Positions 1 through 8,755 of a DNA stretch of 64,000 nucleotides are shown in pieces (within the stretch, counting starts at the first letter, position 1; each line of letters opens with the position of its first letter). Position numbers and translations under genes: made by a program. The stretch is from Serpentinicella sp031432315 (GTDB lineage: Bacteria > Bacillota > Clostridia > Peptostreptococcales > Natronincolaceae). The stretch lies in contig NZ_JAVKGO010000002.1 of assembly GCF_031432315.1 (NCBI RefSeq), positions 62,001-126,000 on the forward strand. The letters are read 5' to 3'. The notes under the pieces were generated by a model, which saw only the letters and a list, made by a program, of their open reading frames with translations, had not been told where the DNA came from and made no database searches.

Positions 1-1958
1 ATAAATCGGATTTAAAAAGGATTGTTGAAGAAGCAGAAGTTATTATTAAAAAAATAGAGCCGGATGTAAAAGTTATAGCAGTAGAAGAAAACCTGAATAA
101 AGAAAATGATCATGAGGTAAATAACAATAAAAATGAATTAATTAAACTTGCTGTAGGGGGAACTTTATTCGGTATTGGCTTGATTTTAGATTTATCAAGT
201 TCCCTTAACCTCATGATATTTTTATTAAGTTATATGATCGTTGGAGGAGAAATTGTACTTAAAGCTACAAATAATATAAGAAGAGGCCAAGTGTTTGATG
301 AAAACTTTTTAATGAGTATTGCAACCATTGGTGCATTCATCATTGGAGAGTACCCAGAAGGGGTAGCAGTGATGCTGTTTTACAAAGTAGGAGCATTTTT
401 TCAAGATTTAGCTGTTAACCGTTCAAGAAGATCTATTAGTGCATTGATGGATATAAGACCGGATTTTGCAAGGGTCATCAATAATGGAGAGGAAAATCAG
501 GTATCCCCTGAAGATGTAAATGTTGGAGATATGATTATTGTAAAACCAGGAGAAAAGGTACCATTAGATGGGAAGGTAGTAGAGGGAAATTCGATGATAG
601 ATACATCCGCCTTAACCGGAGAATCAATACCAAGAGAAGTTTTAACAGGGGATGATGTATTGAGTGGTTGCATTAATCAAAACGGTGTACTAGTGATAGA
701 AGTGACAAAGGAATTTAGTCAATCAACGGTATCAAAAATTTTAGATTTAGTTCAAAATGCCGCCAGCAGAAAAGCCCCGACGGAAAACTTTATAACAAAA
801 TTTTCAAGATATTACACACCTATAGTTGTAGGCATAGCAGTTGTTCTTGCCACGCTACCACCACTTATCCTCCAAGGGGCAACATTTTCTGAGTGGGTGT
901 ATAGAGCCTTGGTATTTTTAGTTATTTCTTGTCCATGTGCCTTAGTCGTGTCAATCCCACTAGGATTTTTTGGAGGCATAGGAGCAGCCTCTAAAAGAGG
1001 AATATTAGTAAAAGGAAGCAACTACCTAGAAGCATTAAATAATGTAGAAACCATTGTTTTTGATAAAACTGGAACATTAACAAAAGGTGTATTCAACGTA
1101 ACAGAAATCAATCCTATGAGAAATTATACAAAAGAAGGACTATTAAAATATGCCGCATATGGTGAAAGTTACTCAAATCATCCAATTGCAACATCAATTC
1201 TAAAAGCCTATGGAAAAGATGTAGATAAGAGAAAAATTGAAGCTTATGAAGAGATTCCTGGCCATGGGGTTAAAGTAAAGATTGAAGGAGATGAAATACT
1301 CGTTGGCAATATTAAATTAATGCATCGAGAGAATATTGTATTTAAAGAGCTGGAGTCAACAGGAACACAAGTACACGTAGCACTTAACAAAGTATATGCC
1401 GGTAACATTGTAATTGCAGATGAGGTTAAGAAAGATTCCGAACATGCAATAAAGGAACTTAAAAATCTAGCAGTGAAAAACAGAGTAATGCTCACTGGAG
1501 ACACAAATGCTGTTGCACAGAAGATCGGCAAGCAGTTAGGGATAAACAATGTGTTTGCAGAGTTACTGCCCACTGAAAAAGTCGAAAAACTTGAATTGCT
1601 TTATAAATCTGTCAAAGGAAAACTCGTGTTTGTTGGCGATGGTATTAATGATGCTCCGGTGCTGGCAAGAGCAGATATTGGGGTAGCAATGGGAGGCTTA
1701 GGTTCTGACGCTGCTATAGAAGCAGCAGATATTGTCATTATGACTGACGAACCTTCTAAGATCGCTACTGCAATAAAAATAGCAAGAAGAACAAGAAAAA
1801 TCGTATGGCAAAATATTGTTTTTGCTATGGGGGTAAAAATATTATTTTTAGCATTAGGTGCCTTAGGCGTTGCTTCACTATGGGAAGCTGTATTTGCAGA
1901 CGTTGGTGTATCGGTGATTGCAGTATTAAATGCCATGAGAGTCATGAGGCCTGATTAA
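1..1958 (+). CDS. Heavy-metal translocating P-type ATPase (Cd/Zn/Pb type), 5'-partial
   Basis: This is an ATP-driven metal efflux pump of the inner membrane, cut by the left window edge. The reading frame is open from position 3, and the first visible residues look like the end of an N-terminal HMA metal-binding domain. A TTG at 180 is only an internal codon, so the real start lies outside the window. Visible family motifs are the TGES actuator loop (near 610), the membrane CPC metal site in SCPCALVVS (near 930), the DKTGT phosphorylation site (1062), the HP motif in SNHPIA (near 1177) and GDGINDAP (near 1637). CPCALV rather than CPCALGLA favours Cd/Zn/Pb over copper by family knowledge. The gene ends before a strong terminator. 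Confidence 0.93.
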   Translation, partial: KSDLKRIVEEAEVIIKKIEPDVKVIAVEENLNKENDHEVNNNKNELIKLAVGGTLFGIGLILDLSSSLNLMIFLLSYMIVGGEIVLKATNNIRRGQVFDENFLMSIATIGAFIIGEYPEGVAVMLFYKVGAFFQDLAVNRSRRSISALMDIRPDFARVINNGEENQVSPEDVNVGDMIIVKPGEKVPLDGKVVEGNSMIDTSALTGESIPREVLTGDDVLSGCINQNGVLVIEVTKEFSQSTVSKILDLVQNAASRKAPTENFITKFSRYYTPIVVGIAVVLATLPPLILQGATFSEWVYRALVFLVISCPCALVVSIPLGFFGGIGAASKRGILVKGSNYLEALNNVETIVFDKTGTLTKGVFNVTEINPMRNYTKEGLLKYAAYGESYSNHPIATSILKAYGKDVDKRKIEAYEEIPGHGVKVKIEGDEILVGNIKLMHRENIVFKELESTGTQVHVALNKVYAGNIVIADEVKKDSEHAIKELKNLAVKNRVMLTGDTNAVAQKIGKQLGINNVFAELLPTEKVEKLELLYKSVKGKLVFVGDGINDAPVLARADIGVAMGGLGSDAAIEAADIVIMTDEPSKIATAIKIARRTRKIVWQNIVFAMGVKILFLALGALGVASLWEAVFADVGVSVIAVLNAMRVMRPD

Positions 1959-1998
1959 TACTGTAATTACTCTTAAAAAACAAAAGTGTGAAAAAGAA

Positions 1999-2036
1999 CC
2001 GATTAAAGTAGTAAAAATTACTTTAATCGGTTTTTA
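1999..2036 (+). terminator. Intrinsic terminator after the P-type ATPase
   Basis: A 12-bp perfect stem (CCGATTAAAGTA, 1999-2010, with its complement at 2019-2030) is followed by TTTTT. It separates the metal pump from the TetR operon. Confidence 0.9.
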
Positions 2037-2091
2037 TTCTTCTACAGATTATTAGGCAATATATAATTATGGATATATTTAGAAAAAAGTG

Positions 2092-2148
2092 TTGACCGAA
2101 GTGGTCTAAAAGGATATACTTAAAACATAAAAGTAGACTACGGTGGTC
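2092..2148 (+). promoter_or_regulatory. Promoter with two TetR-type operators
   Basis: A near-consensus promoter has TTGACC at 2092-2097, a 17-nt spacer and TATACT at 2115-2120. The dyad GACCGAAGTGGTC (2094-2106) overlaps the -35 box and lies in the spacer. A near copy, GACTACGGTGGTC, lies at 2136-2148, exactly 42 bp downstream (four helical turns). Because the downstream gene is a TetR repressor, autoregulation through these two sites is the simplest reading (inference). Confidence 0.75.
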
Positions 2149-2168
2149 GAAAAAAGGAAGGTGATCAT

Positions 2169-2798
2169 TTGAATGATAAGTTTTACAACTTAGATGCAGA
2201 CAAAAAAGAGCGTATTTTAAGTGCAGCATATAAAGAATTCACAGAGAAAAAGTTTGAGCAAGCTTCTACAAACCGAATAGTTAAAAATGCAAGCATTGGA
2301 AAAGGAATGTTGTTCTACTATTTTAATAGTAAAAAAGAGCTCTATTATTATTTAATCGATCATGGTATTAAATTTATCAAGGAGCGCTATTTAGAAGAAA
2401 TTGATGAAAATATGGGAGACTTTATCGAAAAATGTAAGCAAGGTAGTAAAGTTAAACTAAAAGCATATACTGAAAAACCATATATTTTTAATTTTTTTGC
2501 AACGAGTTACTTAAATAAAGATATGACGCTTAGTGACGAATTAGAAATTAAACTTTTAGAACTGCGCCAATTAGTTTATGAGAAAATATATAGAAACATT
2601 GATAAAACTTTGTTTCGTGAAGATATAGATCCGGGTGATGGAATACGTTTAATTCGGTTATCTATGGATGGCTATGAAAAGGAATTGTTAGAAAAGTTAA
2701 AAGGTAAAAAAATTACAGAGCTAGATACAGATATCGACCCATATTGGGAAGATTTCTATAACTATTTAGATTTATTAAAAAAAATATTATATAAATAA
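2169..2798 (+). CDS. TetR/AcrR family transcriptional regulator
   Basis: This is a 209-residue repressor of normal family length. The N-terminal helix-turn-helix lies at about residues 10-55, including the segment ASIGKGMLFYYFNSKKELYY. The C-terminal ligand domain is divergent, as usual for the family. The start is TTG at 2169, chosen because AAGGAAGGTGATC sits 5-8 nt upstream. The gene is followed after 14 nt by an ABC ATPase and then a permease, so it probably senses the exporter's substrate and represses the three-gene operon from the paired dyads just upstream. The ligand cannot be read from the sequence. Confidence 0.93.
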   Translation: MNDKFYNLDADKKERILSAAYKEFTEKKFEQASTNRIVKNASIGKGMLFYYFNSKKELYYYLIDHGIKFIKERYLEEIDENMGDFIEKCKQGSKVKLKAYTEKPYIFNFFATSYLNKDMTLSDELEIKLLELRQLVYEKIYRNIDKTLFREDIDPGDGIRLIRLSMDGYEKELLEKLKGKKITELDTDIDPYWEDFYNYLDLLKKILYK

Positions 2799-2812
2799 GG
2801 GGGTAAAAAATT

Positions 2813-3706
2813 ATGGAAATGATAAATTTAGTGAATGTGACAAAAAAATATGGTGAATTTACAGCTTTAAAAAATGTAAATTTAACTGTAAACAAAGGTG
2901 AAGTATATGGTTTTATTGGTCCAAATGGCGCTGGGAAAACAACTTCAATAAGAATACTTTTAGGTATTTTGAATGCAACTGAGGGGCAAGCGACGATCTT
3001 GGGTAAAGATGCCCGAAAAGAAGCTGTAGAAATTCACAAAAGGTTAGCATATGTACCAGGAGATGTAAACCTTTGGCCTAACTTAACCGGTGGTGAAGTA
3101 ATTGATCTATTCACAAAACTAAGAGGTGGAGACAACAAAAGTCATCGTGAAGCATTAATAGAGCGGTTTAATCTTGATCCAACAAAAAAGTGTAGAACAT
3201 ATTCAAAAGGTAATAGACAAAAAGTGGCTTTAATTGCTGCCTTTGCTTCTGATGCAGATCTATATATTTTAGATGAACCCACTTCAGGTCTAGATCCGTT
3301 AATGGAAAGAGTATTTCAGGAATGTGTAAAAGAAGTAAAAGATAAAGGGAAAAGTGTACTCTTGTCTAGTCACATTTTATCAGAAGTAGAAAAGCTATGT
3401 GATAAAGTGAGTATTATTAGGCAGGGTGAAATAATTGAAACGGGAACATTAGATGAATTACGGCATTTAACACGCACCCATGTTTTTGTGAAAACAAGAA
3501 AAGCAATAGAGGGTATTAATGCATTGAAGGGAATACATGACTTGTCCGAGGAAAAGGGTGGATTGGTCTTCCAGGTAGATAGTGAAGAGATGGGTAATGT
3601 AATTAAACACATTAGTCAGTTTGAAATATTAAAACTAGAAAGTGCACCACCGGCACTAGAAGACCTTTTTATTCGTCACTATGAAGGAGAGAAAGGAGTG
3701 AAATAA
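2813..3706 (+). CDS. ABC transporter ATP-binding protein (drug-export type)
   Basis: A 297-residue nucleotide-binding subunit. Walker A is GPNGAGKTT near residue 38, the signature is the degenerate YSKGNRQKV near 133, Walker B is LYILDEPTSGLD near 150, and the switch histidine is in LSSHIL. The C-terminal 80 residues form the extension typical of DrrA/CcmA-like drug-export ATPases. It is preceded by AAGGGGGT and its stop codon overlaps the permease start by one base (TAATG), indicating translational coupling. With the next gene it should form a multidrug or antibiotic exporter in the cytoplasmic membrane. The substrate is unknown. Confidence 0.93.
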   Translation: MEMINLVNVTKKYGEFTALKNVNLTVNKGEVYGFIGPNGAGKTTSIRILLGILNATEGQATILGKDARKEAVEIHKRLAYVPGDVNLWPNLTGGEVIDLFTKLRGGDNKSHREALIERFNLDPTKKCRTYSKGNRQKVALIAAFASDADLYILDEPTSGLDPLMERVFQECVKEVKDKGKSVLLSSHILSEVEKLCDKVSIIRQGEIIETGTLDELRHLTRTHVFVKTRKAIEGINALKGIHDLSEEKGGLVFQVDSEEMGNVIKHISQFEILKLESAPPALEDLFIRHYEGEKGVK

Positions 3707-5310
3707 TGACTAAAGCACTTTTTACAAATACAAGTCTGTTAACGAGATCAATGTTAAAAAGAGACCGTATTAAGCTATCAATTTGGATTATTATGTTAGT
3801 CTTTTTTACTTTAATTATTCCACCTGCATTTGATGAGCTATATCCTACTGATGAAGCTCTACAAGCAATTGCAGAAACCATGAGAAATCCTGCCATGACA
3901 GCAATGGTTGGGCCAGGTTACGGATTAGATAATTATAATATTGGTGCTATGATGGGGCATCAAATGCTTTTATTTACAGCTATTGGTGTTGCGCTGATGA
4001 GTATTTTTTTAATTACCCGGCACACTAGAGCTGACGAAGAAGAGGGAAGAATAGAGATGATACTATCCTTACCTGTAGGACGCCTTTCCAACTTAGGTGC
4101 AGCTACAATTCTTTCTGTAATAGCAAATGTTAGTCTTGCACTAATTGTAGGGTTTGGTTTGTATGCTTTAGGAATGGATAGTATGCCATTAGGACCATCA
4201 TTACTTTATGGTACTGCTCTTGGAGCAGTAGGTATTTTCTTTACAGGTGTGACAATATTATTTGCACAGCTTTCATCAACGCCCAGAGGTGCTTTAAGTT
4301 TTTCTTTCGGTGTACTTGGGATAAGTTATATTATGAGAGCTATAGGCGATGTTAGTAATGAAGCACTTGCAGTAGCCTCACCTTTAGGCCTAATTCTGAG
4401 GACAGAAGTATTTGTTAACAACTACTGGTGGCCAGCAATTGTGACAATTGCTGTTGGGACAGCAATAGGTGCACTAGGTTTTTATTTAAGTGCTGCAAGG
4501 GACTTAGGCGCGGGAATTTTGCCTGCTAAACCAGGAAGAAGACATGCAAGCAGATTTTTACAAAGTCCTTTAGGCTTAGCACTACGCTTACAGAGAACAT
4601 CAATCATTGTATGGATCATTGGCTTATTTATGCTTGCTGTAATGTATGGATCAATTTTCGGAGATTTAGAAATGTTTTTTGAAGACAACGAGATTATACA
4701 ACAAATGCTACCTCCAAGCGTCGGTTTTAGTTTTGCAGAACAATTTGTATCTGTGATTTTATCAATTGTGGCGATTCTATCATTAGTAGCTGCTTTAATC
4801 ATGTTATTAAGGTTAAAGGGAGAAGAAAAGAAAAATCGTACGGAGCATATATATTCCTGTGCTGTATCTAGAACCAATGTAATGGGAGCATATTTTAGTA
4901 TTTCTGTATTTACCGCTATTGTTACATTACTTATATCAGTTATTGGCCTTTGGGCTGCAAGCTACTCGGTAATGGATGTTCCTATGGCATTTGGTTTAGT
5001 TTTTAAAGCCGGATTTGTCTATCTGCCCGCAATGCTTTGTATACTAGGGTTTGCAAATTTACTACTAGGTTATTTACCGAAAGCCACAAGTTTAAGTTGG
5101 GTAATCGTATTTTACTCCTTTGTGGTTGCATACTTTGGACAATTATTAAATTTTAGTGACTGGGCAAAATTCATTACACCCTTTGGGCATATACCAAACA
5201 TACCAATGGAAGAAGTAAATGTTATAACATCACTTGTTTTGGTTGGTTTAGGTGCTGTATTTAGTTACCTAGGGTTTATAGGGTATAACAAAAGGGATAT
5301 ACAAGGATAA
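3706..5310 (+). CDS. ABC exporter permease of the polyketide-antibiotic exporter type (TnrB3-like)
   Basis: A 534-residue integral membrane protein with about twelve hydrophobic segments in two similar halves (roughly residues 20-260 and 300-530). Each half begins with a short basic stretch before the first helix. The length and the R-H-T-R-A-D-E-E-E-G-R-I-E segment after the second helix resemble the double-length permeases annotated as putative exporters of polyketide antibiotics. That match is from memory, not a search. It is the last gene of the TetR-ATPase-permease operon and is followed by a strong terminator. Confidence 0.85.
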   Translation: MTKALFTNTSLLTRSMLKRDRIKLSIWIIMLVFFTLIIPPAFDELYPTDEALQAIAETMRNPAMTAMVGPGYGLDNYNIGAMMGHQMLLFTAIGVALMSIFLITRHTRADEEEGRIEMILSLPVGRLSNLGAATILSVIANVSLALIVGFGLYALGMDSMPLGPSLLYGTALGAVGIFFTGVTILFAQLSSTPRGALSFSFGVLGISYIMRAIGDVSNEALAVASPLGLILRTEVFVNNYWWPAIVTIAVGTAIGALGFYLSAARDLGAGILPAKPGRRHASRFLQSPLGLALRLQRTSIIVWIIGLFMLAVMYGSIFGDLEMFFEDNEIIQQMLPPSVGFSFAEQFVSVILSIVAILSLVAALIMLLRLKGEEKKNRTEHIYSCAVSRTNVMGAYFSISVFTAIVTLLISVIGLWAASYSVMDVPMAFGLVFKAGFVYLPAMLCILGFANLLLGYLPKATSLSWVIVFYSFVVAYFGQLLNFSDWAKFITPFGHIPNIPMEEVNVITSLVLVGLGAVFSYLGFIGYNKRDIQG

Positions 5311-5352
5311 TGATCTATAATTGTAATAGTAAGTTATAACAAGTTAACAAAC

Positions 5353-5390
5353 AAAAGAGGTGCTTTCTTTTTGAAAGCACCTCTTTTTTA
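5353..5390 (+). terminator. Intrinsic terminator of the TetR-ABC operon
   Basis: A GC-containing stem (AAAAGAGGTGCTTTC at 5353-5367 with GAAAGCACCTCTTTT at 5373-5387) with a 5-nt loop runs into TTTTTT. Confidence 0.93.
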
Positions 5391-5439
5391 AAAAATCTGA
5401 AAATGTTATTGTGGAATTTACTCAAATACATATGAAAAC

Positions 5440-5468
5440 TTGAGATATAAGTTTATAAAAGATATAAT
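5440..5468 (+). promoter_or_regulatory. Probable sigma-A promoter
   Basis: TTGAGA at 5440-5445, a 17-nt spacer and a perfect TATAAT at 5463-5468. It lies about 90 nt upstream of the zinc-ribbon protein gene. Confidence 0.7.
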
Positions 5469-5558
5469 GGACTGAGTAAAAAAATCAAAAGTTTTACAAT
5501 CATAACAAACTAAAAGTAAAAGTGAAAAATAGATGTCAAGAAAACAGGGGTGATAATA

Positions 5559-5951
5559 ATGGACTGGTTAAAGAAATTTATGTATGGGAGATCTGGCGGT
5601 GATCAGCTATCGATTTTTTTATTTTGTATTTCAATTCTATTAACGTTAGTGGGTCAGATAGTAGGGATATCTCTGTTAATAATGATTAGTTACATTCCTT
5701 TAGGGATTGCCATCTATAGAATATTCTCAAAAGATGTACAAAAAAGACGTATGGAAAACTACAAGTTTGCTATACTTATGAGTCCTCTTTATGCAAAATT
5801 TAAAAAAGTACAAAATAGGATTACTTGTGCAAAAACACATAAATATTTTAAGTGTACGAAGTGTAAAACAGCACTACGAGTACCAAAGGGCAAGGGGAAA
5901 ATTATGGTGACCTGCCCTAAGTGCAAACTAAAATTTAGTAGAAAGACGTAA
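5559..5951 (+). CDS. Small membrane protein with C-terminal zinc ribbon
   Basis: A 130-residue protein of unknown function. After a basic N-terminus (WLKKFMYGRSGGDQ), two hydrophobic helices occupy about residues 17-57. A basic linker leads to a CxxC...CxxC zinc ribbon at about residues 99-125 (CTKCKTALRV then CPKCKLKF). I chose ATG 5559 rather than GTG 5550 because the GTG lies inside the ribosome-binding site AGGGGTG. The J-domain protein follows 48 nt later and is probably co-transcribed. The ribbon should face the cytoplasm and could bind nucleic acid or protein, but nothing here decides which. Confidence 0.75.
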   Translation: MDWLKKFMYGRSGGDQLSIFLFCISILLTLVGQIVGISLLIMISYIPLGIAIYRIFSKDVQKRRMENYKFAILMSPLYAKFKKVQNRITCAKTHKYFKCTKCKTALRVPKGKGKIMVTCPKCKLKFSRKT

Positions 5952-5999
5952 TTCAGACTAAATAAAAACTTTGACATAGTAAGGAGAGACTAACCTTCA

Positions 6000-6782
6000 A
6001 TGACGATAATAAATAAGCTATTAGGAAAAATTATATATTCAATAGGTTCGTTCTTAGCTGTCGTATTAGATATCTTAATAGGGATAATCGAGACGGTTGT
6101 ATTAACTGTAAGAAGTATAACGAAGGGTTGTTTTGCTTTAATAAGCATGGGCGGTTGTTTATTTATATTATTATTTGCCGGGCCATTAGGTCTTAGAATA
6201 TTAGCCCAACCTGGAGGACTTTTTATTGTATTATTTTTATTAATATTTCCAGTACTTGGTGCAAGTATGGTGTCCTACTTAAGATATTTAAAGTATATAT
6301 GGACAGAATTTTTATTCAATCTTGGAAATTACTTAAATGATAAGAAAAAATATCAGTATAAACCGCTTAGAGAATTTCAACTAGCCTATAGAAGAGCAGA
6401 GGAAGAAAGAAGAAAAGAAGAACAACGTCGTCGTTATGAAGAACAAAAAGAATGGGCAGAGCGATTTGCAAGGTGGCACCAACAAAACGCTCATAGAGGT
6501 CAAGGGGGATATAGTAGTTACGGTGGACAAGGTAATCAAGGCTTTTCAAATCCCTATGTAGAATTTAAAAATAAGTACGAAAAGAGCTGCGATACATTAG
6601 ACGTTCCTTACGATGCTGATAAAAATAAAATAAAATTAGCATATAGAAAGAAGGCTAAGATACACCATCCTGATTTAAATAAGGATAAGGATACGACAAA
6701 AGCCTTTCAAGAAATTACAAATGCATATGAGTTTCTAAATGAAGACAATATACAAAGGTATAAGAGTATAAAAAATCGTTAA
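6000..6782 (+). CDS. Membrane-anchored J-domain protein (J domain at C-terminus)
   Basis: A 260-residue protein with hydrophobic segments in the first about 100 residues and a highly charged helical stretch at about 125-165 (many E/R/K; coiled-coil-like). A Gly/Gln-rich linker follows, then a C-terminal J domain at about 197-257. The HPD tripeptide that stimulates DnaK ATPase is present in IHHPDLNKD. The J domain at the C-terminus, rather than the N-terminus as in DnaJ, suggests a dedicated co-chaperone that recruits Hsp70 to the membrane. It is probably co-transcribed with the preceding zinc-ribbon protein and is followed by a terminator. Confidence 0.88.
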   Translation: MTIINKLLGKIIYSIGSFLAVVLDILIGIIETVVLTVRSITKGCFALISMGGCLFILLFAGPLGLRILAQPGGLFIVLFLLIFPVLGASMVSYLRYLKYIWTEFLFNLGNYLNDKKKYQYKPLREFQLAYRRAEEERRKEEQRRRYEEQKEWAERFARWHQQNAHRGQGGYSSYGGQGNQGFSNPYVEFKNKYEKSCDTLDVPYDADKNKIKLAYRKKAKIHHPDLNKDKDTTKAFQEITNAYEFLNEDNIQRYKSIKNR

Positions 6783-6801
6783 TTAAAAACGAGAAAAATA
6801 A

Positions 6802-6835
6802 AAATTGATCCTTAATTAAAGGATCAATTTTTTTA
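6802..6835 (+). terminator. Intrinsic terminator after J-domain gene
   Basis: A 12-bp stem (AAATTGATCCTT at 6802-6813 with AAGGATCAATTT at 6819-6830) is followed by TTTT. The stem is symmetric enough to serve the convergent gene as well. Confidence 0.85.
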
Positions 6836-6837
6836 TG

Positions 6838-6858
6838 AAGGTGCTCGGACAGCTTTGT
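6838..6858 (+). repeat. Fragment of the dispersed hairpin repeat found at 30.7-30.9 kb
   Basis: Twenty of 21 bases match the reverse complement of 30765-30785: two 10-mers, GAAGGTGCTC and GACAGCTTTG, flank one variable base. Similarity stops after this segment, so it looks like a truncated remnant of the same element. It lies directly between a terminator and the stop codon of the convergent gene. Confidence 0.6.
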
Positions 6859-7437
6859 TTAATAGTTAGTGGTACTATTAAGCTCGTAATTTTTAGTGGT
6901 ATTTACCTTGATACCTTTACTTAATATAATGTCTTTGGTTTCCCGTTCATAAGTACATTTATTAAACTCTAAAGGACAATTTAGGCGGTGCTTACAAGTG
7001 TTACATGCAATTTTTTCAAGGGATCTTTTTTCTTTGCTTGAAATATTAATTAGTTCAATAAATTGTTTTTTATTTGTAAGTGTTTCAGTAATATATGATT
7101 GAACAGCTTTAGTATAATGTTTTTTAATTAAATAAAGTGCTTTTCTTCGGTCGCTTAACTGAATGAGTTCAAGTGATATTTTATTATTTACAATTGTTCC
7201 ACGAATTGTTTTTGTATTAATTACTATATCAAGATCCTCATAGGGGATATCTAAATAATCAACCGTAGGCCTGATAGTACCAGTAATTTTAATTGGATAT
7301 AAGTCAACAAGATTGTAACTTTCTTCAATATCAACTTGGAAATATTTATCAAAAAGCTTAGTTCTTGATGATCGTATATAAGGTATTGATAAAGCAATAC
7401 TAAGTATTAGTAAAATAATACCAGTAGTAGTTAACAT
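6859..7437 (-). CDS. Hypothetical membrane-anchored protein with Cys cluster
   Basis: A 192-residue protein I do not recognise. One N-terminal transmembrane helix (about residues 3-20) is followed by a soluble domain rich in Ile, Thr and Lys. A four-cysteine cluster of the form CNTCKHRLNCPLEFNKC at about 144-160 could bind a metal or an iron-sulfur centre. Translation starts at an ATG preceded by AAGGGTGG. It is convergent with the J-domain gene and divergent from the inositol-phosphatase gene. Confidence 0.7.
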   Translation of the reverse strand: MLTTTGIILLILSIALSIPYIRSSRTKLFDKYFQVDIEESYNLVDLYPIKITGTIRPTVDYLDIPYEDLDIVINTKTIRGTIVNNKISLELIQLSDRRKALYLIKKHYTKAVQSYITETLTNKKQFIELINISSKEKRSLEKIACNTCKHRLNCPLEFNKCTYERETKDIILSKGIKVNTTKNYELNSTTNY

Positions 7438-7572
7438 AATACCACCCTTTCTTATTTTATTTTAGCACACTATGATGTTAAAATAAAACTGGATAGTTTT
7501 ACAAAATAAATGATAGATTCAATAAATGAACGCAACATGATATAACGCTAATTAGGAAAGAAGGTAATATTA

Positions 7573-8346
7573 ATGAAGGATGAGTGGAAACAACGTTTAG
7601 AAAATCTAAACCAATGGGTAATGGAAGCAGGGAAAGAACAATTGCTACGAATGAATGAAAGTATTGACATATCACAAAAAGATGATGATATTGATTTGGT
7701 CACAGAGATGGACATTTGGACGGATGAATTTTTACATGATAAAATAAAAAACTTTTTTCCTAACGATACAATCTTTTCAGAGGAAAAAGGTGGTCAAAGA
7801 GGAACATCAGAATATAAATGGATTATTGATCCCATTGATGGGACAACTAATTATGCCCATAGGTTTCCGATGTTTTGTATATCAGTAGCAATTAAACATA
7901 AAGAAGAGACAGTAGTTGGTGTTATTTATGCACCAATGATTAAGGAGCATTACCAAGCGGTGAAGGGAGAAGGTACTTTTCTAAATGGAAAGAAGGTACA
8001 AGTATCTAGTGTCACTAAAATGACAAGTTCGCTTATAGCAACTGGATTTCCCTATGACAGAAAAACCGATTCTCTAAATAATTTACAACAATTTAATGCG
8101 GTCGTTTTAAATGTAGGTGGGATGCGACGAACCGGTAGTGCAGCTTTAGATTTATGTCAAGTGGCAGCGGGACGATTTGAAGCATATTGGGAGTACAAAA
8201 TTAATCCATGGGATTTTGAAGCAGGACTACTGCTTATACAAGAGGCCGGGGGAAAAGTATATAAAAGACAACTAGAAAAAGGATATTTAGTTATCGCTGG
8301 GAACCCTTATATCTTTTCTGAGTTAAGACAATTAATAAAAGAATAA
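7573..8346 (+). CDS. Inositol monophosphatase family protein (SuhB/CysQ-like)
   Basis: A 257-residue cytoplasmic Mg-dependent phosphatase of normal family length. Metal-binding motifs are intact: the glutamate in SEEKGG near residue 69, DPIDGTTNY near 85-93, and the second site WDFEAG near 213-218. Members hydrolyse inositol-1-phosphate, fructose-1,6-bisphosphate or 3'-phosphoadenosine phosphates, and motif inspection cannot separate these. It appears monocistronic, with its own AAAGAAGGT ribosome-binding site and no close co-directional partner. Confidence 0.92.
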   Translation: MKDEWKQRLENLNQWVMEAGKEQLLRMNESIDISQKDDDIDLVTEMDIWTDEFLHDKIKNFFPNDTIFSEEKGGQRGTSEYKWIIDPIDGTTNYAHRFPMFCISVAIKHKEETVVGVIYAPMIKEHYQAVKGEGTFLNGKKVQVSSVTKMTSSLIATGFPYDRKTDSLNNLQQFNAVVLNVGGMRRTGSAALDLCQVAAGRFEAYWEYKINPWDFEAGLLLIQEAGGKVYKRQLEKGYLVIAGNPYIFSELRQLIKE

Positions 8347-8495
8347 TATTGTATATATCATTTATCCTAATATGTAAAATATTTACTATAACTAGAACCT
8401 AATTTATTATTTTTCATACTATATATATTAAGATTGAGATAGATAGGTAACGGTGTCTCTTTCTAAATAATATATTATGAAAGCAGGTGTAATAT

Positions 8496-8693
8496 ATGAG
8501 CGTTCAAAAAGAGGGCGTTTTGGGTGGATTGTTTTCAAGGCACGGAAACAGTAGTTTATTATTTTTCTTCTTACTACTAGTTATAATTTTCTGTAATTGT
8601 GGTTTATTTAGAACGTCAGGGGATAGTCTGTTATTCTTCTTCTTATTGCTAGTAGTATTATTTGGTGGAAGAGGATTATTTGGTACTTGGTAA
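8496..8693 (+). CDS. Small hydrophobic protein with duplicated transmembrane unit
   Basis: A 65-residue protein made of two copies of a hydrophobic unit. SSLLFFFLLLVIIF (about residues 19-32) and DSLLFFFLLLVVLF (about 43-56) are each followed by a short Gly/Phe segment. It resembles the small Phe/Leu-rich membrane proteins common in spore-forming Firmicutes, but I cannot name a family with certainty. The start ATG follows GCAGGTG. A terminator follows within 20 nt, giving it the look of a single-gene unit. Confidence 0.7.
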   Translation: MSVQKEGVLGGLFSRHGNSSLLFFFLLLVIIFCNCGLFRTSGDSLLFFFLLLVVLFGGRGLFGTW

Positions 8694-8711
8694 TTCAAAA
8701 AAACTATTTAT

Positions 8712-8749
8712 AAAAGTCCTGAAAGTTTAATACTTTTAGGACTTTTATC
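8712..8749 (+). terminator. Terminator between convergent small genes
   Basis: A 15-bp stem with one G-U pair (8712-8726 with 8732-8746) ends in a T-rich stretch. It can serve both the 65-residue gene and the convergent gene at 8756-8923. Confidence 0.8.
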
Positions 8750-8755
8750 ATTTCA

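Noticed and set aside
8504..8698. Antisense ORF opposite the 65-residue hydrophobic protein
   Set aside because: It is an exact shadow of the repeated Phe/Leu codons, giving Lys/Asn-rich low-complexity sequence.
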